Shown here piece by piece: positions 12,717-25,658 of a DNA stretch of 64,000 bases. The DNA lies in the NCBI GenBank assembly GCA_038502055.1, contig JAXRKN010000045.1, positions 1,882,501 through 1,946,500 of the forward strand, in the 5' to 3' direction. The notes under the pieces are model-generated. The model did no database searches. It saw only the letters and a list, made by a program, of their open reading frames with translations, and was not told the origin of the DNA. Both the position numbers and the translations under genes were made by a program. The stretch is from Tanytarsus gracilentus. Its lineage: Eukaryota; Arthropoda; Insecta; Diptera; Chironomidae. Every line of letters begins with the position of its first letter. Positions within the stretch are counted from its first letter, which is position 1.

Positions 12717-15700
12717 ACCCACGTGTGGGTTTTGAAACATTTTTTGAGATGCTGACATTGAATTAGTGATCTTGATTTTGTTGACTAGACGCTTGAGAGA
12801 CTTTTAAGTTTTAATTGAATATTAAATTTTTTTTAATTAATGAATTTTTAATTTAAAATCTTTAAGTTTTTAAATTCACTTCAATATAGGAAGAAATTTA
12901 TATTCTTTTCAGTTCTCTACATGAACCTTATGACAACCTGCCAAAAATAAAGCCTTTTAATTTCTATTTAATGAAAAGCTTTACAAAATTATGCCTTTCT
13001 CTAGTTTTACATTCTAACCATGGAGACCCATATAGAGAAAGCCGTACATTCTATTAAATTTACATTTTCTTTAGACTCTTCATTGAATATTTCTCCTCTT
13101 CCATCATATTCTGCCTTTAAAATAATTATTAACAATTTAAATAGAAATGAATTACGAGACGAGATTGAGAACTTATCAAAAATATATCTTGCATGCTCCT
13201 AAATTGACATTTTATGATTTATAGTTCTAAATTATGACAACATCATCGTTGGATAAAGGAGAAAGTCAATTTTAGAAAGATTTTTGAATAAATTTATGTC
13301 CATTCATCCTTTGAAGTAATGAAACGTAAATGATTTATGGAGATTTTGTTTTGTGCACTAAAAAATGTAGAAAACGAAAATTTAATTTCAAAAATATATG
13401 CAGCGCGCTGTAATAATTTTCAGCTAAAATTTTCAACTATCTTTAACGTTTTTTTCTCATCTTTCTCACGATTCAACCCTTAAGATTTTGTTCCAACCCT
13501 CATAGCAGCATCTTCAATACAATGTTGATGACCAGAGGTCACCATGAACCTGTTTTTCAACATTAGCAAATTTCTTATAAGATAGCAAGGGTGAAAATCT
13601 CCCTTGATGAGCACTAAAAAACAGAAATTGTGGAGGGTTGAGTAAATCCCAATGCTGATGCTGTTGAGGAAATTTTTAATTTAATTCTTCTCCATGTAAA
13701 AAACACCAAGAACATGAAAAATAAATATCTCGAACTATACCATGCATGCATCACCCTTAGGAACGATGTTTTCGAGCATTCAAGAATCAGAAGAAATTTA
13801 TTGAGTACGAAAAAGGGGGAAAATTTCTCAATATCTTAACGTCGTTGTGACCATGAGCGATAACGGAAAGTTTGTCGACGACATAAAAGTGGAATTAATT
13901 TAACGAACTTAATACATGAATAACTCTTGCATCTATGTAGTGGTTTATTTGAAAAAGAACTCAAACAATCCTCTTTAATCCTTTTTCTTTCTCAATGAAC
14001 ACTGAGAGTCTCACACCCTCCACACGAATGTTGTTTCTGCACAAACGTCGTAAAGTATTATCTTAAAAATTGTTGCCATGACGACCACGATGCTTCGTTG
14101 GCTACACGGAGAAAAGAAGAAATGGACAGAAAAGAGTGTGGGAGGGAGAAAAATGATGATGGTGTTTGTAATTTTTACAAAATGAACAATTTGTTAAATT
14201 TAATTAAATTTAATATTTGTTTAAAAAATTAAATTAAATAAAATTTTAAATTTTTTAAAAGCATTAAAAATTTAAAGTTTTCCAAAAATATTTTTTTGTG
14301 ACCTTACTTACAAATGTAACCCGCAATATGAGAAACATAAAAGTTTTAAGGGTTTCGGAAAGCAAAAAACTTTCCTCATGTATGTTGGAGAAAATGGCAA
14401 AGGATCTTTGTATGTGAGTGGGCGAGTGAGTGAGAGAGAATATACAAAAATATCTTATAAGCATAAGCATACAAAACAAGGCAACATGAGCAAATTTCCA
14501 TCCTCTTCTTTACGCTCTAATAATGTTCAACACGAGCATGGGAGAAGAATTGTGAAAATACACGCAGACCCGAAAAAGAAAAGCGGTGGGATGAGAAATG
14601 ATTTATTATGGATGAAAATTGAGAAAATTGAAAAGAAAATTTTCGCTTGCATCACAATCACTTTGAGCATGAGTCAGTGAATTTTGCGAAGCGACATTTT
14701 TGCACCTGAAAATTATTGATTATCTTCAATATTTTACACAATGCTGATGAGCTGTGACTACCCAAATAGCAATTTTCCATTGATATGAAAGGTGACCCTA
14801 TCCATCTTGCCATACGATGCTTCATTACGGTGTCGCCGCTTTTCTCACTAACCCAAACTCCTTTCGCTCGACGGGGTTGGTTGGTGAGTGATGAAATTTT
14901 ACCTCTAAATAAATCGATAATCTTAATGAAAGTTTTAAACTTTTTTAATTTAAAAATTAAATATTTTGATAAGTCAAAACTTTCAAATTGCTCCCCATAA
15001 AATTCAAATATGACCAACCCGACTAGATAATATAGAGACATAGAAAAAGAGTAAAGAGGCATTAAGGTGATCGAGGGTGTGAGAAAAGTAAAATTAACAT
15101 GCTTCATTAGACATTATAGGGATTTTTGGATATATACTTTTGCACCAGCCGAATTTATGTATGCTGGAAATTGTTTTGAGATGCTTTCAACGTGTTCGAA
15201 TTTCTTTTTAATAATCTCATGCTGGAGAAATGTTGAAGTAATTTATTTGAACAGGAAATTAATGACACAGAGTTGTGAGGGAAGGAAATTGAAAGGTCTT
15301 TTCGCTTAATGAGTTTTGTAAGAATGATTTAACTTTCAAGGAACATAAAAAGTCAATAATTTATTGCAATTTAATTTATTTATTCTCTTCCGGATGCCAA
15401 GGCGTCATCGGATGTGTTTTGATCATCTTTTCAACTCCCTTCGAGCACTCTCATTAATCAAGTCGCTCACAATGGCACTTTTACTTTGGCCATAGAATTT
15501 TCTGAATAGCTTTTTAGATTGCAAAAACTTTTCTAATGGCTAAAATTTAGTTCTCATAAAAAAAAATAAGATGAAGTATAGGAAAAGTTGAGACTATGCC
15601 GAAATGAATAAAATGTTTAAAAATGGCAAAAGAGAGAAATTCTGCCCCCTCTTTTTTTCCCCGGGTAATGTGTTATGCTTTTACCTCAATCACCATTTTG

Positions 15701-18481
15701 TATAGCAAAATCCTCCTCAACCCACTCTCATGCCACAACAACTTTAATGATAAGCCATTCTTTCTTTTCATGAAAATGTGGGAGATCTTCCGATGGTGAT
15801 ACGAGAAGGAGAGGAAGGCAGTAAAAAAGTTTATGAATATGTCGAATAACGAAAGCATTGCTGGCTTATCTGTCCAATCTCATGCCGTCCTTTCTTTATA
15901 TCCTTCAACCTCCTACCGACCCCACAGTCATCTCCCCGATGAGAGAAAAAGTTTCATGTTGGAAAACTCGAATTAGAATTATTAGAAGAGGGACTCGATC
16001 TCCTCATTCCCCGCTCCTTTTTAAACACAGTTTCTCTTGAGTCCACTCCTCATCTCCTCTTGCTTGCTTGTGCAAAACTTTCTACTGGTAAAAATGGTAA
16101 TTTTTTCTCTCCTTCAACTTTTTCTCATATCAAGAATACAAGTTTGAGTCAGAACTAAAATTGTTAGAAATTTTAACGGATTTTTAGAAATGATTTCAAA
16201 TTAACAAAATTGAAACTGTTTATTCTCAAAAATTATCTTTATTTTTAAAAAATTATCAGTTAGATTTTTGAATTTTTCAAAAGGCTTTTCCATCTCATCG
16301 ACACCAGCTTGTAATTATTTTTGCTTGTTATAAGTTTTAACTTTTCTCTCTCTGTATCTATGTGTGTTGATGATTTGGGAAAACTTTTCATAGTTGCTCG
16401 AACAAAATGAAATATGCTTGATGTGAGGCGATATTATGAACCCTATAGAACATCGAGATGAATATGAGGAATGAAGAAAATATGAGCGGTGGTGGAACTA
16501 ATTTAAAATTCCTTGGCATCTTCAATAGACGAAAAAAATATTTTTGTAGAATAATTTAAAGGTTTTTTAAAGTTCAATCAAAAGATAAAAAAAATTATTT
16601 TAACAAAATTAAAAATCTTCTCTGAAAACTTAAAGCCACGGTTGAGCGTTTTTGAATGTCAGCAGATAAAAAAATGTGGGTTTGATTATGTGCTACAGCT
16701 CACTCGGGAAAATTCTCACTGGCATTAACTTTTTTTCTCTTTTTTTTGCGGGAGCTTCATTCGTCCTTGATATGAATTCAAAGTGAAAATGAGTAAATGT
16801 GAGGGAGAAAATAGCTTTTGGTACAAAAAAATGTGAACAACGCAACAAGTAATGAATTTTTTGGGGTTTACATTTTTTTACCGAGTTTATTAAAAATGTT
16901 TTGAAAAATTCGCTTTTCCACTTCTAACCTTCGAAAGTCTTTTGAATAAAAATTATTTCCATCACACGAGCTATCAAATTCAAAACACGAAAGACCCCTC
17001 GACCTTTTATTGTGGTCACGAAATCGAGAGTGACTTTATTTGCTCCCAAAAGTATCAACTTACAATTTTCCTTCGGTTCATTGAAACTTCGAAACTTCTT
17101 TGACTGTCGGATGAAGGAAAAAAATCATTTAATTAAGAATTTAATTGGATTTAATCAAATGTAAATTTTCTCCCTCTCTCAATCTCTTTCAGTTTATTAT
17201 TTAATCAATAAACTACGATGCTGCTTTTTTGCCATGGAGCATGCCATCTTGGAAATTTATACGCACATAGTTTTCTCGAGAGGGTTGAGTGAGAGGGAGG
17301 ATGGAAAAGAAGGGATAATGAGATTTCCGAGATGAGAGCAAAGCGGCATAAGAAGAATGAAAGTTTCCTTTTTTATCGGACTCATCGTATGAAAGAACCC
17401 TTTTTCGAACTCACCCTCCCGCCTCGCACCCACATCCCATTTTGATGTTGCGAACCCTTCTTTATTCTCTCGATCTATGCCTCTGTGTTGGTTTCACCCC
17501 ATTTTATGAAATTTTCTTTTAAGCATCTCCCAGGCATTTCGAGAAGGATGTGCGCGCTTACAGAGGAAATTTACCGCAAACTCCTTTTTCTGTACATTTT
17601 TATTTTGCATAAAGTTTGCTTTCCACTTGAGAATTTCAACTTTCAAACTTTCTCTGATTTTATTAAAATTTTATGTGCATGACTTGAAAGGTTTGCACAT
17701 CACTTCACTCATTTTAAATTTGCTTAATTGATAGTTTATTAAATATATATTTTCTAAGCAAACACTCAACGTGAGCCTTTACGGGACGGTTCCAAACTGA
17801 AATAAAAATGAGAAAAATTTCTGTAAGAACAAAAAAACTGGTCCATCGAGCTGCTGTAAAAGAAAACTGTTTAAATAATTTATGCGAAAGGTCATCTCAG
17901 GATGGGAAAATATTCCGGTGACCATCTGGTTTGTCTTAAAGACCGTTGATGTAAATGATTCTGCAGAAATGATGAAGGGACGTCTGAAAATCTTTAGAAG
18001 ATGAAAAAATCAGGTTTTTAAATTTTAAGGTGATTTTTATTAAACTCTTTTAGGGGTAAAAATTTGTCACATTTTGAAGGTTGATTTTTTAGTTTGCTTA
18101 ACTCATTTTTACTTTTTCAAACTAGTACTTTTGTCCTTTTTCTCCCTTTTTCCCTTCTTTTTTCACAATGTCTACTCTTTATGTGACGATCTTGTTAACG
18201 CTGTTGAAAGAACGATTTGTGTAAAACGGTAAAAAATATTTAAAAAAATTCTTCTGCGCTCCATCTTCACCCATCAACTTCACCCTCTTCCCTCGATATC
18301 ATGCGCGCTCCCTGTCGGACCCCCACTTCATTTTCATACAGTGACAAGATTAAAGACAACGAGAGAAGAAGTGAAAATATTCATTTAAGATGAAATAATA
18401 ATAATTTTAGAAAGAGTTATTCTTTTCATAAAATCATCTTAATTAATTTTCTTCACTTCCTCTTAATTTTCAAAAAATTTT
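12717..18481. other. Gene-free AT-rich DNA with a few exon-like scraps
   Basis: No complete gene can be supported. Two scraps have protein-like text. One is at 13,811-13,900, ending in MSDNGKFVDDIKVEL before a stop; the other is at 17,882-18,004 and is listed separately. A GC-richer patch at 14,750-14,890 ends at a consensus GTGAGTG donor on + and overlaps a 149-codon minus frame, but no acceptor or homology supports either. A near-palindromic A/T block lies at 14,195-14,270. Confidence 0.45.
17882..18004 (+). other. Short protein-like open frame after an acceptor-like site
   Basis: A 40-codon frame starts at ATG 17,882 and ends at TGA 18,002-18,004. An AG at 17,899-17,900 could be a splice acceptor. 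The residues after it (PVTIWFVLKTVDVNDSAEM) have the alternating hydrophobic and acidic pattern of a beta-strand-rich extracellular domain and vaguely recall ligand-binding domains of Cys-loop receptors. That resemblance is from memory and unverified. There is no downstream donor and no partner exon nearby, so this may be a decayed exon, a conserved element or chance. Confidence 0.2.
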
Positions 18482-18925
18482 TTACAAATTAAGTAATAAT
18501 TTGTCAGGAAAAAACTAAATAAAATAATAAAATATTAATATAAAAATAAAATCATAAATTTTTCTTTTTATACATTTTGTTATACTCTCTTTAAATTTAA
18601 AATTAAATTTTTTCTTTATCCAATTTTAAACATATTATGCAATACTTATAATTTAATATTGGATTTAAGATCCAAAAATTAGAGAAGTGGGCTTTAAAAA
18701 ACATCAAACAGACAAAAATTACCCTCCACTTCTCTAATTTTTGATCTTAAATTCCAATATTAAATTCATTCAAGTATTGCATACATATTTTAAAATGTTG
18801 CGATAAACAAATACCAAAATATTTTAAGTTTAAAGAGACTATAACAAAATTATAAAAATCAATAATTTTACTATTTTATTTTATTTAATACTTTTCCGTG
18901 CGAAATACCTAGTTGTACAAAGAAA
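18482..18925. repeat. Long imperfect inverted repeat with a 35-nt loop (foldback element or hairpin RNA locus)
   Basis: Two arms of about 200 bp are reverse complements of each other with small gaps and mismatches. The innermost 17 bp pair perfectly: AAAAATTAGAGAAGTGG at 18,674-18,690 with CCACTTCTCTAATTTTT at 18,726-18,742. Further matches include TAATATTGGA, TATGCAATACTT, TTTTGTTATA followed by CTCTTT, and AAATAAAATA, extending outward to about 18,482 and 18,925. The structure contains no coding frame. Such structures arise as foldback MITEs or as hairpin-RNA loci that feed the siRNA pathway. I see no unambiguous target duplication at the edges. Confidence 0.8.
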
Positions 18926-18929
18926 GGAT

Positions 18930-21900
18930 GTTTTTAAATTTTTTTACTTATTTTATTAAATACCTCAATGATTTCATTTTCAATCTCCAAGTTCATTAAA
19001 TTGCCATCATAACTTTCAACGAACAAATTTTTTCGACATTTTGATGTAAAAAAGTCTCACTCTCAAAAATTACGAGAAAAACTTTTTTGAGCGATGAAAA
19101 TTTTCCGCACAATCTATGCTGGTATAGTTTTGCTTCATAATCATTTCCCTCATGAATTGCTCTCTTTTGTGCAGCTCTCGAGATATCTCGAGCCATGGCA
19201 AAAGTTATATGACATTCTAATCATATTCTAATCAAAGTTTTAACTACAATCTCACCATCATGAATAAGTTTTTGACTTTTTACATCCCTCTAATTTTTTT
19301 TGTAATATGTTTATTGTATGGTGGTATAACGACCAAAAAGGGATCAAAGGGATATTTTGATAGCTAGTGACATCTAGTTTTGAAATTTAAATGTCCTTTC
19401 ATTTCAAGTTATCCCTTCGTCAACAGAGAGAGCCGTTAAAAAGAGAAGAGAACTCGTTTGTGCATGCATAAAATTAATTTTGTGGGGAGAAAACATAAAG
19501 GAAAGCATTAAAAACTTGTTGATGAACATCCGAATGATGAAACGAGTTTTGATGATTGTTGAGCATTAGAAATTTCCATTGTCTGAGTGAAGTCATTTTT
19601 GAACATGAATGACCGTCAAATTGAGTTGATAATTTTCTAAAAAAATTATAAACTTGTTTTAAAAAAATTAATTATTTTTGTACATCTAAGGCGGAGATTC
19701 AACACACATAAAAGTTTTTTCTTCTTCCATAATTTTCTAACATATAAACGCACACAAATGTAAAGCGTACACGCAACATGGAAGAGAAAGAAAAAATCGT
19801 GATGGAGGCATAAAAATTTTCCGTCATCGTCGGCAAAAAATTCAAATATTCTTTTCGTATACGCACTTACAAACACAAGCGTTCATATGTTACATAGACA
19901 CAAACACATTCGAAGCGTAGGATGAAAAGAGTTGAAAAAAACTCTCAACTTTTCCTTTTTTAACCCATTTTTCTGTAGGCGGAGCTCAAAAAATGATTTT
20001 CGAGCACAAAAAAGTTCCTATTTACTTGCCTTCCTTTTAATGCGGCGGTGCTGCTTTATGTACTTCACATTGGCCGAAAGGGAAAAATGTAAAAATTAAC
20101 TTTTCCATCCTCACACTCTTGCCGTGTTCTGTACGTAGAATTTTCTCTCGCCATACTCCAGAGGTTTTTCACATCGCCAAATGTTAAACATTATTTTTGG
20201 TTTTCCATACAAAAGAACCGAGAGGATGAAAGTCGAGTGGAATGAGTCGAGAGTTTATGTACACGAACAGTGTGGGATCTCATACCAGAGAAATTTCTGC
20301 ACAGATCTCTGATGTACTGGCACTTCGTATGCACCAAAAATGTGCGACTGTGAATGTGAACGCATAAACAGATGAAATTTTGATACATTATTGAGGCTTT
20401 TTTTGATTCATCATCGAATGAAGGCGATAAGTATGAGAAAGTCGCTGATTGTTCTTGAACATTTTGATGACATTTTTTGCAAGTATCTGGAAGAAAAAAA
20501 ATTAAGAAATAGGTTTTTGTTAAAATTTAAAAAGTTAAATAAAGTTTTTTAACTTTATAAAATTTTTTTTTTTGTTAAAAATATTTAAAAAAAGGGATGG
20601 GAAACAAACATTATCTAAATTAGATATTTCAGGATATTTCTTGTATATTGAAATTTTATTTTGCCCTGATAGAAAGTGTTAATTTTTTTAATAAAGTTTT
20701 TATAAATTGCAAAAATAAAAATTCAAAAACAATCAAGCTAGAAAATATTGACAACTATTTTAAAATCCCTTGCAACTTTATTAATTTTTTTTTTCATAAA
20801 CACCAGAAAGGCACACGCATAAAATAATTTTATAAAACCATTGACTGATATGCAATCACAAGAACTAAGCCGCTTACGTTAATTAGCGATCAATCTATCA
20901 CAATGACGGTGGCCAAAATGTCACGAGGGAATTCATGCATGAAATTTAACACACACATCATGGAAAATTTATAGCAATTAAATAAATTAAATTTTATTCG
21001 GCATGATGAGTGTTGAGAATTATTTTCGTGATATTTTAATACTTTCTAAAAATTATTTGCGACAAATTTCACAATAAATCGATATCGTCGATTGTTTACA
21101 AAGCCAGCATCTCGCAGGTGATTCACGCTGTCGGCGAGTGTACGAAAAACAACAATATTCATTCACGTGCTTGCATATTAAGGCACTCTTAATCCCGCCT
21201 ATGTACTCATAATGCATTTTTTTAAATATATAAATTAAAAAAATGCACACACAATTATAAGTGACACGTGGTGTATTTTTTTCAGCAGTGAAAACATGAA
21301 AAAATGTATGTAGATAATGGAAAAATAAAAATGAATGAGAAAAAACTGCGTTGGAAAGAGAAATAAAAAAATGTAGCATTTTTTATTCACTCACTCTCGC
21401 CTCCCCATATTATTATATTTTTTTTTCAATAAAAAAGCGCCATAATATTTCAATAATTAGTGTCATTCAATGAGTGAGCGTTGCTTGGTCAGTTTTCAGA
21501 AATTGTTCAAGAGCGTTGGGTTCAAGGCTTTGTGGTACAAAATTTTCTAAATAAACTTTCACTTTCAATATTCTAAACTATATGGTGAGAGAGTGAGTGA
21601 GAGAGATCGGACATGGCCCACATATGTGATGCCATAATAAACATACACACAATGTATAAACATACCGATAGAGTGAATATAGTGAACAAAACAGAAATGG
21701 AGTGTGCAATAGAGAGTGTCATAAATATCATAGAAAATGTGTGTAATAACAGCAACAATAATGATATCGATAATGATGATTATTTTGCAATTGAATGAAA
21801 TGAAAATTTTCGGAATTTATCTTCTCCCGCCAAAATGAAACGAGAGTGTGCACAGATGCAGACTGGAGATGCCGACAAGAAGCAATTTTAGCACGAAAAT

Positions 21901-24882
21901 TTGCATATTTGAGGCTCAACTGACTTTCCAATTAGAGTTTAAAGAGGACATCGATAAAATTTATTATTGAACCTCTTTAAAATCAGCTGAAATTTCGACA
22001 ACGACCACGATTGTAATATTCATGATTTTACCCTCGCATCAAAATCATTTTGCGACGGCATAATTTTCTTTTATACTTCATGATGATATTTGCGGGAATC
22101 TAATTATTAATATGTGTGTGAATGGGTTGCTAATTGAATTTATTGTGGATATTAAACTTAATTGATTGTGTGTGGGTCGTGTTTGATGATTGAATAATTT
22201 AAAAAAGTATTATAAGGTTAATAATTAATGACTTTAACTGGGTTTTTGATCAAATTTGTTTGGTTTAGTTAATAAAGTGGATTGAAAATTATTAAAATTG
22301 TTTGTGATTGTGGAAAATTGTCGAAAAACAGTTTTGACATTTTGTCTTAATTTTTTCATCGTCACGGCTTTTCTTTGATTGAAATTTAATACATTTAATC
22401 TAGAGTGTGTGTCTTTAATTACTAACTCATTTTTTGACGATGATCTCTTAACCAAAAACATGTTGTATCAATAAGTTTACACACACACAAACACCTGACA
22501 TGTTTTATGATTTAACAAATTTATGCTTCAATTGTTAGTGCAAACCCAAACTTTCTGGAGAATCAGAAACTCATATTTAAAGAACAAATCACGAGTGTTA
22601 AAAAAGAGATCGAATTAACCCTTTTAATAAATCACCACATTTAAACCATCAGCAAAACATCGATTTAATCCCCAATTAAATTTTTCTCACAATTTTTCAT
22701 CGTGATGAGAAAATTTTCCAAAAAATGAAAACCCCGTGAAAAATCTAAATTAATGCAAAAAACTTTTAATGAGTTTTAATATTAAATCCCCCCAAAAAAT
22801 GATTTTTGTTCGCATATATTTTTTCAGTTGCCATCAAAATTTTTTAATATATAAATTTCACATTTGCCGCTGCATAATTTTAATATTTTTGTGTAGCAAA
22901 TGAGTGAAAAATATAATGCAGCATGTAAAGCTTTTTTGGGTGATGCGAGTTTTCCTCGAATAAATTTATTTTCAATAAAACCATTCTCATAATAATGAGA
23001 GCTTGAGAGTTGAAACTAAAAAATACAAAAAGAGCTTCGTGGATTTAAAGCAGGGGTAAAAAAGTTTATTAAAATTCTCATAAATAATTTTCATATAATA
23101 AACCATACACACAAAGTCCGCAGCTCATAATACCATGCAGCTAAAAATATTTTCTATTTAAATATTAAATTCAATTTTCAGTGAGAGGAAAAAGTTTAGT
23201 GGGTAAAGTACTTTTTTGTCAGCATCAAATATTATTAAAAATATTCGTGAATGCTTGACAGTTTGAGAGGATTTTTTAGGATTAAGGGGTGAGAAATTTT
23301 TTTAGAGCTTTTAGTTTATAATAAATTTGATGGTTAAACTTTTGTATAAATCGGAAGCTTAAAACTTTTATTATCTTTGTCTTAAAATGTCTAGAAACAA
23401 AATGAAATTAAAAAGCTCCAAATTGTGCTTTTAAACCTCTCAATACCTCATAAATCTCTCCTCCAAAAATTAATTAACCAAAATTCTAATAAAAATTCCC
23501 TGCATTGTGCATACATAAAAAAGGACTGCCATAAAAGTTTTTCATCATCCATATGAGATTGGCACAGCTCAACTCACAATATTATATTGCATGTCATGAG
23601 CATTTTCATACGCTCTTCGCCTTAGAATATCAGTTTTTTGGCAGCAAGAACTTTTTTCAATTTTAATTAATTATAAAGCTCACATTTGCATGCACATTCA
23701 CATTTCTAGAGGAAATTTATGAAGCTGGCATGAAAATTAATTGAAGGAGCTTCCAAAATAGGAAAAGTTTCATTTTGTGGAAATTGAAAAGTTTTTTTCC
23801 TCTTCTCTGCCTCCATTTCGAGTTCGACTTAATGTACTGTTGATGATGATCATGGTGCTATATGATGTTGAGAGAGAAAAAGTGCATTCGTAATGCTAGA
23901 ATTGCAAAGCTTTTCAGCTTCATATTTTCAAAAAGCTGCCACAAACTGTACCCAAGCAACCGGACAGTGCAATGCAATTTTATCGATTTTTTTTGCACCA
24001 TTCTCGAGCTATTTTTTGTGTATGCTTGCCCGCTTTTTTCCCATCCAAGCGCAATATAATGGAAGTAGAAAACTGAAAAAAGGGGAGAAAGAGTCTGCAA
24101 ATGCAAATTTTAAAATTTCTGCATGACAACGACACACACACACACACACGCATAGAGAGTGATGGAGAGTCAGAGGCATTGAAAAATAAAAGAGAGAGAC
24201 TGGCACAAAAAAAGTGGCAGCAAAGCTAGGGATGAATATAATGAAAAATTTCGATGCATTTTCGCAATATAAGCGGAGAGTGTACATGCTGCACATGAGA
24301 GATGCACATATACACTTTTTATGCCGTACATGGCTCTTTTTTATGCGATGTAGAATAGTTTTTTGGTGCATGGTGTCAGGCATCGGCCGACAATATTTCA
24401 AATTGTGCAGCGCCATATGAATGTGCATCTCTCATTCCATGTCCTTCAACAGCCACCCGCGCCACTCTTCAAAGCCGCCGTCGTCGTCAACATCATCATC
24501 ATCGTTGCTATTGTGTGTGCTTGGAAAAAGCGTATATCTCGCTTTTATGCATTTTGTGCATATCGATTTTTTTTCATTTGTGTCTTTTTTCCGAGTGAAT
24601 ATTTCTTTCGCACTTTTATGGCGTTGCATATTAGCGCGATGAATTTGCCTTATGAGGATTCTTGAGGGTTTAATTAAAAATTCTCTTTGTTTAGAGATTT
24701 CATTGCAGATTTAAAGTTCTGAAATCACCTTTCATGAGATGAGTTTGGTTTGATGTTGAAACTTGCATTCAATTAACGTTTCAAAATATTCAAGATAATT
24801 AATGATTTGATTTTTAAAAAATAACGGAAAATAATAATTTGAAATTCAAAATTTAATTTGCCGTTAAATAATTTATAAAAAC
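18930..24882. other. Gene-free AT-rich DNA
   Basis: No supportable gene. The longest frames (up to 139 codons, 24,009-24,428 on -) run over simple sequence such as the CA repeat at 24,131 and have no splice structure. The GC-richer block 24,360-24,660 has overlapping frames on both strands and CATCAT-type simple repeats, which argues for regulatory or simple DNA rather than a gene. Confidence 0.45.
24131..24149. repeat. (AC)n microsatellite
   Basis: An uninterrupted AC/CA run of about nine dinucleotides, followed by GCATAGAGAG. It is a simple-sequence repeat and the source of the cysteine/valine string in the frame on the minus strand. Confidence 0.9.
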
Positions 24883-24896
24883 ATTTAAACTCACAC
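24883..24896. repeat. Left 14-bp direct repeat flanking element copy B (putative target duplication)
   Basis: ATTTAAACTCACAC here recurs exactly at 25,645-25,658 on the other side of the element, as expected for a target-site duplication. Part of it (AAACTCACACG) also resembles DNA just outside the corresponding end of copy A, so the exact element boundary is uncertain. Confidence 0.6.
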
Positions 24897-25644
24897 GTTG
24901 TTGCGTAACCACTTGTACAGATAGTGTTTGAAAATAAGTGATAAAAAATGATTTAGTCAATCGGCATTTGGCTGTCCGTATCCTGTTCGACCATTCCTCA
25001 AAAATATCTTTTATAATTTGGTCAATCGTTACATACCATGAAGCATAGTTTGAAAAATGGCATTTGGCTGTCGTGGATACTGGCCGTCATGATGCATTAT
25101 AAAAATATAATTCCATTCGATTCCTGGTCCAATTCGAGTTCAACGATACCCATGAAGCCATAGTTCTGAAAAATGGACATTTTGGCTGTCCGTGGACTAC
25201 TGGCGTCTGATGGCATTCTAAATCATTTTAATGTCCTGTCAATACGAGTTCAACGATACCCATGAAGCATAGTTCTGAAAAATGGCATTTTGGCTGTCTG
25301 TGGCACGACCATAGGTCACGACTCGAAAAATCATGTATGTCAATCATTCCTGGTCAAGTTACGAATCAATACAATCGATTTCTGGTCAATCAGAGTTCAA
25401 CGAAACATGAAGATATAAGAAAAATTTGAAAAAATGGACGTTATGGCGTCATGGCCGACCATAGGTCATGACTCAAAAAATAGTCAGTGCCTCATTTGAC
25501 CCTAGAGCTCCATTGGGAAAACTAGAAGTCTCTAGCTGGTCCAGGGACCGAGATCTCGCTTGTGCAGACGGACGGACAGACGGACGGACGGACGGAATCA
25601 CGAGCATATAAGCGTTACACCACTTTGTGGGTTACGCTAAAAAA
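24897..25644 (+). mobile_element. Unclassified mobile element, copy B (with internal ~110-bp tandem units)
   Basis: This 748-bp segment runs from GTTGTTGCGTAACC to GTGGGTTACGCTAAAAAA. The two ends share the inverted motif GCGTAACC(C)AC, and the right end carries an A run of about seven bases. It is bounded by a 14-bp direct repeat. Reading leftwards, the right end contains GCTTATATGCTCGTGATTCC, then a tetranucleotide run of the GTCC/GTCT type, then GGACCAGCTAGAGACTTC, matching copy A at 12,007-12,716. The interior holds four to five degenerate ~110-bp units with the shared core ACCCATGAAGCATAGTTCTG. No protein frame is present. The long direct repeat and A tail favour a retroposon, while the inverted ends favour a DNA element. 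I leave the class open. Confidence 0.75.
24957..25500. repeat. Degenerate tandem array, ~110-bp units, inside copy B
   Basis: Units begin near 24,957, 25,021, 25,129, 25,236 and 25,375. They share GTTCAACGATACCCATGAAG, then GTTCTGAAAAATGGCATTTT, then GGCTGTCCGTGG. Several are truncated or carry indels. The same unit appears once, degenerate, in copy A around 12,170-12,284, so the unit is ancestral to the family and was amplified in copy B. Confidence 0.75.
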
Positions 25645-25658
25645 ATTTAAACTCACAC
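25645..25658. repeat. Right 14-bp direct repeat flanking element copy B
   Basis: Exact second copy of ATTTAAACTCACAC, directly after the A run that ends the element. See the left copy for the boundary caveat. Confidence 0.6.

Noticed and set aside
14658..15107. 149-codon minus-strand frame, the longest in the window
   Set aside because: No recognisable domain, no splice or start context, and its ends are low-complexity F/L/I/K text. Only the middle is GC-richer. I noted the + strand GTGAGTG donor nearby but found no acceptor or partner exon.
24009..24428. 139-codon minus-strand frame
   Set aside because: It runs through an AC microsatellite and is paralleled by equally long frames on the other strand, the pattern of simple sequence, not of a gene.
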